The notes under the pieces are model-generated. The model saw only the letters and a program-made list of their open reading frames with translations. It had not been told where the DNA came from and did not search any database. From CAYRJD01 sp965205925 (GTDB taxonomy: Bacteria; Actinomycetota; Acidimicrobiia; Acidimicrobiales; Poriferisodalaceae), in NCBI GenBank assembly GCA_965205925.1, contig OZ242183.1, forward strand, positions 1,731,227 to 1,795,226: a stretch of DNA of 64,000 bases. The letters run 5' to 3'. This document shows positions 52,889 to 62,600 of this stretch, in pieces (position 1 is the first letter of the stretch; every line of letters starts with the position of its first letter). The translations under genes were made by a program, and so were the position numbers.

Positions 52889-52920
52889 GGAACAAGATTA
52901 GCTCTTGGGGCTCGCAGAAG

Positions 52921-52949
52921 TCTTAAGTAAAAGAAAAAGTTTACGTCAA
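52921..52949 (-). promoter_or_regulatory. Candidate sigma-70-like promoter of the acyl-CoA ligase gene
   Basis: On the minus strand TTGACG (52949-52944) is followed after 17 nt by TTAAGA (52926-52921). The implied transcript start would be about 25 nt upstream of the ATG at 52888. The -10 box is weak. The rest of the 113-bp gap after the surface-protein gene shows no clear terminator. Confidence 0.35.
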
Positions 52950-53001
52950 GATCTAGCCATGTTCTAGCCGTGCAGTTGAGAGTGATCTCCCTAAGTTTCG
53001 A

Positions 53002-55752
53002 TTATTTGCCTGCTAGGAGTCGTTGCTGTGGGACTGCCACACTCGATATGCATGTTGTAACGGTGTCGCAAACAGTGTCTGCGGGGTTTATCGGGTCGTA
53101 TGAGAAAGCTAGACCCGCTGGTAGGTTAATCGTGTCACCCGGCTTCGGTAAATCAGTCAAAAGCGGATTCATGCTGTAAAGCACAAATGTGAACTCTGTA
53201 TCTGGCACGATGGTTTTGGTGCGAGGGTTTTTAGCCCAGAAAGAGTTCGTATCCGGATAGTTATCTTCTGTCTGGTTCGCAGTTATCAAGTCATCGAAAG
53301 CAAAGTTTTGCACGATGCCGTTGAAGGACAAGGTGACTTCCACGAGGCTTTGGCCGCCCGATAAGCTTCGGCGAGTCATCGTGGGTTGACCACACTCATC
53401 AGATCCCTCAACCATTATACCGAAATGACCAAGAATGCTAGGGTCGATAGCACAAAGTGTGTCTGATTTGGCACTCAAAGTTAGGTCTTTGTTTGCTATG
53501 GAGTCAATTACAAACGCATCACTGGTAATGATGAAGAGTTCCGTGACTTCTTCACTGTCAAGTAGGGCTGTCACAGCTGTGTGAACCGTTGCATCATCAT
53601 CAAATCCGATTCGAACCGTGTTACGAGGCGTGATCACATCAACTGAAACCTCAGGATCGGTATCAGTGTCGGTAGGTAACTCGAACCAGTCCATATACCA
53701 GTCATTACCAGGCGCTCCACCCGCAGCAGCATCTGGTTTAGCTGTAACAGTCAAAACGTTATTTTCTCTCCCATTCGCACCTACCACAGACCAATGCCAG
53801 TCAGGCGTCAAATGGGTTTCAACTCCACTACTAGAAGACTTGAAGAGGCGAGTGACTGGTTTTGAAACGATTGCTCGCGTAACACGCGGAACGTCACCGA
53901 ATGCTGCCACTCGTACCGATGTGGTACGAGATTCATTACCCGCTTTGTCAACAAAAGCGCCAGCATTAACCGTTATACGCTCACCCGCACTCAACGCTTT
54001 CACAGCACTTGTCTCAGTTGTGGAACATGTTAAAGGAGTGACTGCTGGGTTAGAAACACCAAACAAGCAAACTTGAAAATCTTTCGTTTTATCCGCACTC
54101 TTGTCTAATAGTGCAGCGGTATCAAGAGAAACACCATCTCGTTGCAGCTCTGTGACATCAAAAACAGATGTGGAAGCAAGGTTTGGTTCAGTAACCACTA
54201 CTCGAATAACGTGCCCGTTATCTGCGGCAATGATGCGAACATTCGGACGCACATTGTCAGGAACCAGTCGCGCAATAGTGTAAGTAACAGCTTCAACCCT
54301 GCGGTTATCTCCAGACGCAATAACCCTGGATATCTTCCCACCTACTACCGAAACTACATCACCAGCCCTCAAAGGATCCACCAAAGTGATCTTCACACTA
54401 CGATCACTACCCGGAACTCGAGCAACCACGTCACCCGCAATCAACGGCCCACCACCAACAGTGTAAAAAGCTTTATTCAAAGCACTGCTTTTATAAACAG
54501 CACTCGTAGAATCATCTGACAGTTCCACACTTTCAGAAAACTTGATAGTTACCACACCCTCCGTTTCTCCTGGCTTAGAGAAAGACGCAACAATCTCCGC
54601 AGTTAACGGTTCAGACGTAGTAGCAGCGTTTATAGCTGCTTGCATCACACCAGCAGACACCACCGCAGTGCCACCAATCGCAGTAATCGACTGATCAACA
54701 TAAGCCGCAGTCGCACTTCGTGCAGGAATAGACGCTAAATAATCACTAGTTTCAGCAGGCAACTGATCAGTTTGCACCAACAACACTGCAGTAACCCCAT
54801 CCGCTCCAGAACCCAAAAACGGTGCCGCCGACACACCATCAGCCGCAGCATCAGCGTTAATCAACGCCACCTGTGAAGCATTCAACGAAACAGTCGCGCA
54901 ATCATCAAGCGCGTTAAGAACCTCAACCGCAGTAGCGAAACGATTCTCACCACTCACACGCAACACATCATCAACACCAGCTAAAGCTAAATCATCAACC
55001 ACAGCTTGCGACACAGCAGCCTCACCACCAACCACAACAACACGCTCAACCTCAGCATCAACCAAATAAGCAGCCACCCCAACAGGCAACTCATCAACAC
55101 GCGTCAACAACACAGGCAACTCAAGCGCATAAGCCAAAGGACCAACAGCAATCACATCAGCAAACGAAACATCAGCATTCACCAACACAGCAGTAACAAG
55201 CCCAGACTGGCAAAACACACCAGGCGAACCCAACTCCTCAGCCAAAACAACCGACGACGCATAACGATCAACACCACCCAAACGCTTCACCGAACGCACA
55301 GTCACCAACTCACTTAACGCGTCCTCAACCGCTTGCGACACAGCCTCAACACCACCAACAATAAACACATCAGTAATGAACTCATCAACAATGAAATCCT
55401 CAACCGCAGCAGACAAACGATTAGGAGTCGTCAACAACACCGGAGCAGACTTAGACGCAGCCAACCCAGCAGCAGCAGCAGCATCAACCACACTCACACC
55501 AGACGCCACAATCACAGAATCAACAAACCCACCAGAACCCACCGAACCAACAAACGCCTCAGCTAAAGCAACCGACGTCGCATAACGATTCGAACCACCA
55601 AAACGACGAACACTAGACGTATCCGGATCACCATCATGATCAAACAACACCTCACTAGCCGTATTAGCAGCCCCAACAGGCGAACCAACACCCACCAACA
55701 CCGACAAACCCAACACCACAACAACCAAAACAACCAAAAACCGACGAACCAT
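53002..55752 (-). CDS. Secreted cell-wall-binding repeat 2 protein, array copy 1
   Basis: The product of 916 residues begins MVRRFLVVLVVVVLGLSVLV with a signal peptide to about residue 28. Three CWB2 repeats follow (VRRFGGSNRYATSVALAEAF; VKRLGGVDRYASSVVLAEEL; VLRVSGENRFATAVEVLNAL) to about residue 350. Next are Ig-like segments and a C-terminal module around GNDWYMDWFELP, VSVDVITPRN and LSGGQSLVEVTLSFNG. There is no sorting motif or C-terminal anchor, so attachment should be through the CWB2 part. The ATG follows TAGGAG at 7 nt. N-terminal DNA is almost identical to copy 2, and a ten-G tract lies just upstream. Confidence 0.9.
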   Translation of the reverse strand: MVRRFLVVLVVVVLGLSVLVGVGSPVGAANTASEVLFDHDGDPDTSSVRRFGGSNRYATSVALAEAFVGSVGSGGFVDSVIVASGVSVVDAAAAAGLAASKSAPVLLTTPNRLSAAVEDFIVDEFITDVFIVGGVEAVSQAVEDALSELVTVRSVKRLGGVDRYASSVVLAEELGSPGVFCQSGLVTAVLVNADVSFADVIAVGPLAYALELPVLLTRVDELPVGVAAYLVDAEVERVVVVGGEAAVSQAVVDDLALAGVDDVLRVSGENRFATAVEVLNALDDCATVSLNASQVALINADAAADGVSAAPFLGSGADGVTAVLLVQTDQLPAETSDYLASIPARSATAAYVDQSITAIGGTAVVSAGVMQAAINAATTSEPLTAEIVASFSKPGETEGVVTIKFSESVELSDDSTSAVYKSSALNKAFYTVGGGPLIAGDVVARVPGSDRSVKITLVDPLRAGDVVSVVGGKISRVIASGDNRRVEAVTYTIARLVPDNVRPNVRIIAADNGHVIRVVVTEPNLASTSVFDVTELQRDGVSLDTAALLDKSADKTKDFQVCLFGVSNPAVTPLTCSTTETSAVKALSAGERITVNAGAFVDKAGNESRTTSVRVAAFGDVPRVTRAIVSKPVTRLFKSSSSGVETHLTPDWHWSVVGANGRENNVLTVTAKPDAAAGGAPGNDWYMDWFELPTDTDTDPEVSVDVITPRNTVRIGFDDDATVHTAVTALLDSEEVTELFIITSDAFVIDSIANKDLTLSAKSDTLCAIDPSILGHFGIMVEGSDECGQPTMTRRSLSGGQSLVEVTLSFNGIVQNFAFDDLITANQTEDNYPDTNSFWAKNPRTKTIVPDTEFTFVLYSMNPLLTDLPKPGDTINLPAGLAFSYDPINPADTVCDTVTTCISSVAVPQQRLLAGK

Positions 55753-55765
55753 CACAAAACTCCTA
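54991..55765. repeat. Near-identical block shared with 58887-59661 (copy 1 side)
   Basis: From atcatcaaccacagcttgcg through the signal peptide and the ribosome-binding site, this 775-bp stretch matches 58887-59661 at a constant offset of 3896 bp, with only a handful of differences seen by eye. Identity stops abruptly at the poly-C run on the leader side. Confidence 0.85.
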
Positions 55766-55775
55766 CCCCCCCCCC
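55766..55775 (-). repeat. Ten-G homopolymer in the leader of array copy 1
   Basis: Ten C on the plus strand, read as ten G in the transcript, directly precede the ribosome-binding site TAGGAG of the surface-protein gene. The paralogous leaders at copies 2 and 3 lack it and read TTATGT at that place. Such tracts slip during replication. Confidence 0.85.
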
Positions 55776-55867
55776 GGCGGAAATCTCAAAACCACAAAAC
55801 AACCCCACCAAGCCGCCCACAAACCTCAAGCACTCTAGACTATCACTCTGGTAGCACTGCTTTGGCC

Positions 55868-55917
55868 GTAAAAGAAAAGCGCGCTCAGACCGTAGTTGTT
55901 TGGTCTGAGCGCGCTTT
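55868..55917 (-). terminator. Rho-independent terminator of array copy 2
   Basis: A perfect 16-bp stem, aaagcgcgctcagacc (55876-55891) with ggtctgagcgcgcttt (55902-55917), has a 10-nt loop. On the minus strand it is followed by TTTTCTTTTAC. It lies 24 bp beyond the stop of copy 2, separating its transcript from copy 1. Confidence 0.92.
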
Positions 55918-55940
55918 CTAAAGCGTTTTAGGTTGTAGGT

Positions 55941-58900
55941 CTAGCCAGATCGTAAGATTTTCGTATTTGGCAAGCTTGCGCCATAACGTGTAGTGCTCGA
56001 GTCAGCGTTTACCGTCACTTCAGTAGCAGTCACATCATGACGGTAGCTCCTCGCAATCGAATTCGCCAACCTAAGTGTTTGCCCTCGTTCAGGTAGAAGG
56101 TTATGTGATCTAATCGTAAGCACAATTTTTGAGCTCATGTTGATACCCCTGGTATCCAAACGGCACTCGGCAGGACCAGCCGTGGTTTTTTGCATGGCCG
56201 CAGTTATGTTGGCATTGTAGGGGCATAGGCGTGGCTGATGTTTATGAGCGCCAGCATCTCTAAGGTTTTCTCGTCGAGTACCTGCAAGTGTTTTTGGATC
56301 ATCTTCCGTAAGGAATGACAGAAGCTCTTCTTCGCCTGTATGTACATAATCAGTACCTATATTTTCACCTATCGGAGTGTGATAACGATAGTACCTCACA
56401 GGGGAAATCGCGAAGCTACTAACACCCGTAAATGCACCGTTGCTGGAGCTCTGGTCGTTAATGAACGTAGGCGTGTCAAAGGATTCCAGCACATCATTGT
56501 ATTGCAGAGTGAGATCTATGTCACTCACACCACCTTCCAGGTTTTTAGTGCTGGAGCTTGAGTTAGTAGAAGTTGCACCAGTAATCTGGTTGAGAGCAGC
56601 AGGGTTATTTGAAATAGGATTACCGGTGTCTAACTCCATTGTGAAGTTGTTGGTAAAATCAGTATCAGATTCTGCAGCTGTAAGGATATCTGCAAGTGTT
56701 GCATTATCTTCAAAAACAATATTGATTGCTGACCTTTCGGTTATTACGTCAATTGAGACACTGGGCTCCGTGTCAGTATCAGCATCAGGGCCTAGGTTAG
56801 TCCAGTTTACTTGCCAAGCATTTCCGGCTGCACCTTTAGCTATCCCTTCTTTATTAGCAGTAATTTTTATAGTCAAGGTTTCTTCTAGGTCTGCAACATC
56901 TAGAACCTGGTAGTTTGCACTAGCGCCACCATCCGTATTACTTGGAGCTACATAATCACTAGGGTCACTCGTACCGTTAGGGGGAGCATTGCCCAAGATA
57001 CTGTCGTACTGAGCGTGGAAAGTATAGTTATTGTTAAATGGAAGTTGATTGCCCGAGTTGTAGAAACCAAAGGGGTGTTGGTCGTGTGCCCCTAATGCTT
57101 CAATAACGTCGGCAACAGTGTGACCCACAACTGCGGGTATCGCAGGTATCGCAAGTATTTCATCCACCGCAGGCGTTCCCTCGATAAATACTCCTTCTAC
57201 CGTTTTACCAGGTACTGCAGGCACTGCATCCATTCCGGGTACTCCAGGTACTCCTTCAACGGATTTTCGAGTTGAAATTATGAGTTCATAATTTGGAGAA
57301 GTTATATTAGGATTATTCGTGTAGTGCCTAAGCCCGCAGTCATGCAGGAAGTAGGTGATAATTACACCATTAGTGTGCTGTGTTACTGACCACCCACTAA
57401 GAGAGTCCTTCAAATTGTTGTATTCTGGTGTGCCTTCATTCGCGGAGCGTACTCTGTAGGTTATCTGTCTTCTCCCTTCTCTAACAGCATTCCCATCGTC
57501 CGTGCAAGCTTCAAGAGTGTTAGAAGACCAGTAGGTCTCGTGCGTACTATCTGGGCTTAGAAGTATGTGATAGGGGTCACCCTCCGCAGTCTCCAAAGGC
57601 TTATCTCTAGAAGTTAGTAAACGACCGGATTCTGCAACAAAATCCGGATCGCTAAGCGTCCAAGTTGCAGATGCATTTTCTATTACCTTTGGAGTAGAGA
57701 GAGACGCTTTTACAAGAGTGGGATGCTTCTCGTTTGAAGTAACCCTTGCGCGTGTTGAACGATTTGTATTACCCTGCACATCTTTTACCGAGTCAGCGCC
57801 CACAGCAATAATGTCACCCGCTGTTAGTATTTCAGTTTCACCTGAATCAGGCGCAGTTTTGCATGTATCAACAAACTGATTGTCTGCGTTTACGTTTATT
57901 GTTCTATTAAGACCAAAGCCGGCATTGGTTGCAACATATTCTTGATCTTGGACACCATTCAAACAAACAATAGCTAGGTCAGAAGGGTGCTCACCCTGGT
58001 AATAGATCTCTGCAGTTGCGGGTAAAGGTGAATCTTTCCAAGTAATTTCAGAAAGCTCAATCCTTTCACCACCCCTATCATTCTTTTCGGTAACCGTTAT
58101 CGAAAACTCGTGTGCGTTATCAGCAGCAGTTATTTGTACGTTCGGCCGGAGATTATCTGGCTTCGGTACCTCTATCGTAAGCGTTGTGGTCGCAACGAGT
58201 CTTTTATCTCCAGATGCAATAACCCCAGATATCTTCCCGCCTATTATCGAAATTACATCGCCGGCCTCAAGAGGATCTATCAAAGTGATCTTCACACTGC
58301 GGTCACTGTCTGGGACTAGAGCAAGTACGTCACCCGCAATCAACGGCCCACCACCAACAGTGTAAAAAGCTTTATTCAAAGCACTGTTTTTATAAGCAGC
58401 ACTCGTAGAATCGTCCGACAGTTCCACATTTCCGGAGAACTTGATAGTTATTACACCTGTTTCTCCTGGCTTAGAGATGGGTGCAGTAATCTCTGCAGTT
58501 AACGGGTTCGCTGTGGCGGCAGCGTTTATGGCTGCTTGCATCACACCAGCAGACACCACCGCAGTGCCACCAATCGCAGTAATCGACTGATCAACAAGTT
58601 CCGAAGCTGTATTTCGGAGAGGAATAGACGCTAAATAATCACTAGTTTCAGCAGGCAACTGATCAGTTTGCACCAACAACACTGCAGTAACCCCATCCGC
58701 ACCAGAACCCAAAAACGGTGCCGCCGACACACCATCAGCCGCAGCATCAGCGTTAATCAACGCCACCACTGAAGCATTCAACGAAACAGTCGCGCAATCA
58801 TCAAGCGCGTTAAGAACCTCAACCGCAGTAGCGAAACGGGAATCTCCGCTAAGACGCGTAACACTAGACACTCCCACAGCTGTGAGATCATCAACCACAG

Positions 58901-59648
58901 CTTGCGACACTGCAGCCTCACCACCAACCACAACAACACGCTCAACCTCAGCATCAACCAAATAAGCAGCCACCCCAACAGGCAACTCATCAACACGCGT
59001 CAACAACACAGGCAACTCAAGCGCATAAGCCAAAGGACCAACAGCAATCACATCAGCAAACGAAACATCAGCATTCACCAACACAGCAGTAACAAGCCCA
59101 GACTGGCAAAACACACCAGGCGAACCCAACTCCTCAGCCAAAACAACCGACGACGCATAACGATCAACACCACCCAAACGCTTCACCGAACGCACAGTCA
59201 CCAACTCACTTAACGCGTCCTCAACCGCTTGCGACACAGCCTCAACACCACCAACAATAAACACATCAGTAATGAACTCATCAACAATGAAATCCTCAAC
59301 CGCAGCAGACAAACGATTAGGAGTCGTCAACAACACCGGAGCAGACTTAGACGCAGCCAACCCAGCAGCAGCAGCAGCATCAACCACACTCACACCAGAC
59401 GCCACAATCACAGAATCAACAAACCCACCAGAACCCACCGAACCAACAAACGCCTCAGCTAAAGCAACCGACGTTGCATAACGATTCGAACCACCAAAAC
59501 GACGAACACTAGACGTATCCGGATCACCATCATGATCAAACAACACCTCACTAGCCGTATTAGCAGCCCCAACAGGCGAACCAACACCCACCAACACCGA
59601 CAAACCCAACACCGCCGCAACCAAAACAACCAAAAACCGACGAACCAT
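55941..59648 (-). CDS. Secreted cell-wall-binding repeat 2 protein, array copy 2
   Basis: The product of 1235 residues has the same signal peptide and first two CWB2 repeats as copy 1, nearly to the base, with a third repeat altered to VTRLSGDSRFATAVEVLNAL. The C-terminal part is longer and unlike copy 1 over most of its length. It contains a low-complexity VPG/VPAVPG stretch around residues 800-850, the GNAW module (GNAWQVNWTNLG; VSIDVITERS; LEGGVSDIDLTLQYNDVLES) and ends KILRSG. The start ATG at 59648 lies 7 nt after TAGGAG. Only 46 bp separate it from copy 3, so they are probably cotranscribed and stop at 55876-55917. Confidence 0.9.
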   Translation of the reverse strand: MVRRFLVVLVAAVLGLSVLVGVGSPVGAANTASEVLFDHDGDPDTSSVRRFGGSNRYATSVALAEAFVGSVGSGGFVDSVIVASGVSVVDAAAAAGLAASKSAPVLLTTPNRLSAAVEDFIVDEFITDVFIVGGVEAVSQAVEDALSELVTVRSVKRLGGVDRYASSVVLAEELGSPGVFCQSGLVTAVLVNADVSFADVIAVGPLAYALELPVLLTRVDELPVGVAAYLVDAEVERVVVVGGEAAVSQAVVDDLTAVGVSSVTRLSGDSRFATAVEVLNALDDCATVSLNASVVALINADAAADGVSAAPFLGSGADGVTAVLLVQTDQLPAETSDYLASIPLRNTASELVDQSITAIGGTAVVSAGVMQAAINAAATANPLTAEITAPISKPGETGVITIKFSGNVELSDDSTSAAYKNSALNKAFYTVGGGPLIAGDVLALVPDSDRSVKITLIDPLEAGDVISIIGGKISGVIASGDKRLVATTTLTIEVPKPDNLRPNVQITAADNAHEFSITVTEKNDRGGERIELSEITWKDSPLPATAEIYYQGEHPSDLAIVCLNGVQDQEYVATNAGFGLNRTINVNADNQFVDTCKTAPDSGETEILTAGDIIAVGADSVKDVQGNTNRSTRARVTSNEKHPTLVKASLSTPKVIENASATWTLSDPDFVAESGRLLTSRDKPLETAEGDPYHILLSPDSTHETYWSSNTLEACTDDGNAVREGRRQITYRVRSANEGTPEYNNLKDSLSGWSVTQHTNGVIITYFLHDCGLRHYTNNPNITSPNYELIISTRKSVEGVPGVPGMDAVPAVPGKTVEGVFIEGTPAVDEILAIPAIPAVVGHTVADVIEALGAHDQHPFGFYNSGNQLPFNNNYTFHAQYDSILGNAPPNGTSDPSDYVAPSNTDGGASANYQVLDVADLEETLTIKITANKEGIAKGAAGNAWQVNWTNLGPDADTDTEPSVSIDVITERSAINIVFEDNATLADILTAAESDTDFTNNFTMELDTGNPISNNPAALNQITGATSTNSSSSTKNLEGGVSDIDLTLQYNDVLESFDTPTFINDQSSSNGAFTGVSSFAISPVRYYRYHTPIGENIGTDYVHTGEEELLSFLTEDDPKTLAGTRRENLRDAGAHKHQPRLCPYNANITAAMQKTTAGPAECRLDTRGINMSSKIVLTIRSHNLLPERGQTLRLANSIARSYRHDVTATEVTVNADSSTTRYGASLPNTKILRSG

Positions 59649-59661
59649 CACAAAACTCCTA
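58887..59661. repeat. Near-identical block shared with 54991-55765 (copy 2 side)
   Basis: Partner of the block in copy 1. The few differences include cgacgttgcat for cgacgtcgcat, and accgccgcaacc for accacaacaacc in the signal-peptide region. Beyond 58887 identity breaks into a mosaic of identical and changed patches. Confidence 0.85.
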
Positions 59662-59694
59662 AACATAACTTTAATCTTTACCTATCAACCCAAA

Positions 59695-62600
59695 TTAACC
59701 AGCACGCAGTTCTTGCCCGGTTACTACCGTACTTATACGGCCACTATAGTCTTCGGCTACACCGGCTGGTAGAGATATGGTGTTGCCTTTAACTGGCAAT
59801 TCCGACAATGTAGCCGAGTGGAGCACGAAGACTACTTCCTTTACCAGAGTTGGTTCAACAAGAAGGTGGGTTCTTACACCGGTAGTGGAATTTTGCGAGT
59901 ACGTTTCATTAGCAACTTCACGTATGTTAAGTGGACGATTCCAGCCAGCTGCTGAAGGATAGTTTTCGTCATCTACATTGCTTAGGCGTAAAGTACCGGT
60001 TTCAACAGCTGGATCCGCAGGATCTGCGGCGAACTTGAATGTTTCAAGAACATCGTTGTAAGCAAGGGTAACCGTAACTGAGCTTTCACCACCCGAAAGA
60101 TTTCGGGCAGTGAGTGTAGGTGCTCCACGCTCTATGAAGTGAATCCCATTGGTTGGGATTGTTACATTAGTTAGGAATGTTACAAAATCAATATCTTCGG
60201 CAGCTGGGCCAGATGGCCTTGTGCTTGGTTCAATATCAGGCAAGTCATTGGAGGCCGCGGCTGACCCAACGACTGCAACTGAATCAGCAATTTTAGATGT
60301 TAGAAGTGCTGCTCCAGAAGATAGAAACCCGTCGCTTGTAATCGCAAAGTTTTCGGTGATGCTTTCATTTTCAAGCAGCGTATCCAAAACATTTCCGAGC
60401 GTTGCTTCGTTATCGAACTTAACCTGAATTACTCGGCGGATAATAGGAACGTCAACTTGAACTGCAGGCACTCCATCATCGTTAAGAATGTCTGGCAGTT
60501 CGGACCATTCAACTCTCCAAGCGTTACCTATAGCACCAGCAGCTATGCCATCAGGCTTAGCAGTGATGGTTAGATAGTTATTTGAGAGTTCAAGAGTGTC
60601 AGAAGCGAATCGACATATTTGCGAGGATACTGTGGTAGGTCCGTTGCAGTCGTATTCATACTGAAGCCAACGCCATTGCGCTAGAGCTTCACCGCCAGGT
60701 GCAGCTCCATTGTTGTCGTAGGGCACTGGCTTGGTAACGGACGCTCGTGTAACGCGCGGAGCGTCTTCAACATTTTTAACAACAAAAGTTGTGGTACGGC
60801 TGGGATTACCTGATACGTCGTTAAACGCACCTTCTTCAAACGTTATGCGATCCCCTGCTATAAGAGTTTGAGAGCCGTCTGAGCGAGTGTTGGTTCTGAC
60901 TTCGCTAGTCCTGAGTTCACTTTCCACCGCTACGCCAGATATTGTTTCCCGAATTGTTGGTGTTATCGGGTTTGTGGTTTCAGTAGCAAAATCAGCTGCT
61001 GGTTGTGGCGTCGTAAGACAAGATGGGTCAACCGTTCCGTTGTCCTCTTTTCCAAACAGGCAGATAATGAAGCTAGTCAGGCTTGCAACACCAGCCTGTT
61101 TAAGTGACGAGGTTTCTTTCACCTCAGATAACGGAGTGGTTATATCCCCTAGGTTTCGTGAATACGCCTGATGGCCAGAATCTACAGACAGACCTGGCAC
61201 GGCAGCAATATCTGATACAAACTCCCAAGGATTACCAGCTATCCCAGAGTTATGTGCATCCAGTGCCGGTTGCCCAAGGGCCGCAGGATTAGTAGATACA
61301 AAGTATTCGATTCGATCCTGCTGATCTTTAGACCACGGCAGAGGCTCACCATTTAGCTTCACCTTTGAAAAGTCAAGATCGCTAGCGATGCCAGCCAAGT
61401 TTTGGTCTGTTACTTCAACACGTAACTCGTGCGCACCTGCCGCGGTTGCAATTTGTACTCGCGGCCGTGCGTTGTCTCTCACGCTGGACACGGTTGGTAT
61501 CGTGTATGTAACACCCTCTACGGAGCGGTTATCAGTCCCACGACCTTTGATCTTGCCTCCAACGATGGTGATCTCGGTGCCATCTGTAAACACCTCTGAA
61601 TTTCTGAGTGAGATGGACACTGTGTTAATACCCGGGACAATCGGGTCTTCGACAAATCGAATTATGTCGCCGGAAAACGGCCTAGCTCCAGCGATGCGAT
61701 AATTGCTTGAGTTTATGGCCGTTGACTCGTCAACAAGTGCCGAGAACGTAATCTTTGCTTCACTTCCTAGTTGACCATTTTCGCGAAGCACCTTGATGGT
61801 CGCTGTTATTGGTTTTGATGTGGTGGCAGCGTCTACGGCGGCTTGGACTATTTCTTGTGGTACTACAGCGGTACCGCCAATAGCGACAAGTCCCACGTCA
61901 ATGAACGCTGCGGAAGCGCTACGCAGAGGAATAGAAGCTAGATAGCTGCGCGTTTCAGCAGGTAGTTCGTCGGTTTTCACTAACAACACTGGCGTAACAC
62001 CAGCAGCAACCAAGCCTGAACCTAGCAACGGTCCAGCAGCCACTCCGTCAGCGGCAGCTTCACCATTAATCAGCGCTACCTGAGATGAAGACACAGTAAT
62101 ATTCGCGCAATCGACAAGAGCACTACGAATCGCTAACGCAGTGGCAAAACGGTTCTCACCACCGATACGAACGACATCAGTAATACCAAGATCGGTTAGT
62201 TGTGAAACCACCTCAACAGATACTGAAGTCTCACCACCGATAATGACAATGCGTTCAATTTCGGAATCCGTCAAATGAGCAGACACCGTGTCAGGTAGTC
62301 CATCCGCTCTCGTCAACAACACAGGCAAATCAAGCGCGTACGCCAGGGGACCAACAGCGATCACATCAGCAAACGAAGAGTCAACGTTCACCAAAATAGC
62401 GCTAAACAAGCCAGAGTCGCAGTACTCACCGGGCGACCCTTGCTCTTCAGCCAGAGCGACCGACGTCGCATAGCGATCCGTACCAGACAAGCGTTTTACC
62501 GTGCGCACAGGCGCCAAAGCGGTTAATGCGTCCTCAACCTCTTGAGATATTGCATCAAGCCCACCAAGGATGAAAACTTCGCTTACGAACTCCTCAACAA

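Noticed and set aside
55006..55854. Plus-strand open frames rich in Asn, His, Thr and Arg opposite the cell-wall-binding genes (also at 58902-59792)
   Set aside because: They are antisense shadows created by the strong G/T bias of the real minus-strand genes and have no ribosome-binding sites or recognisable domains.
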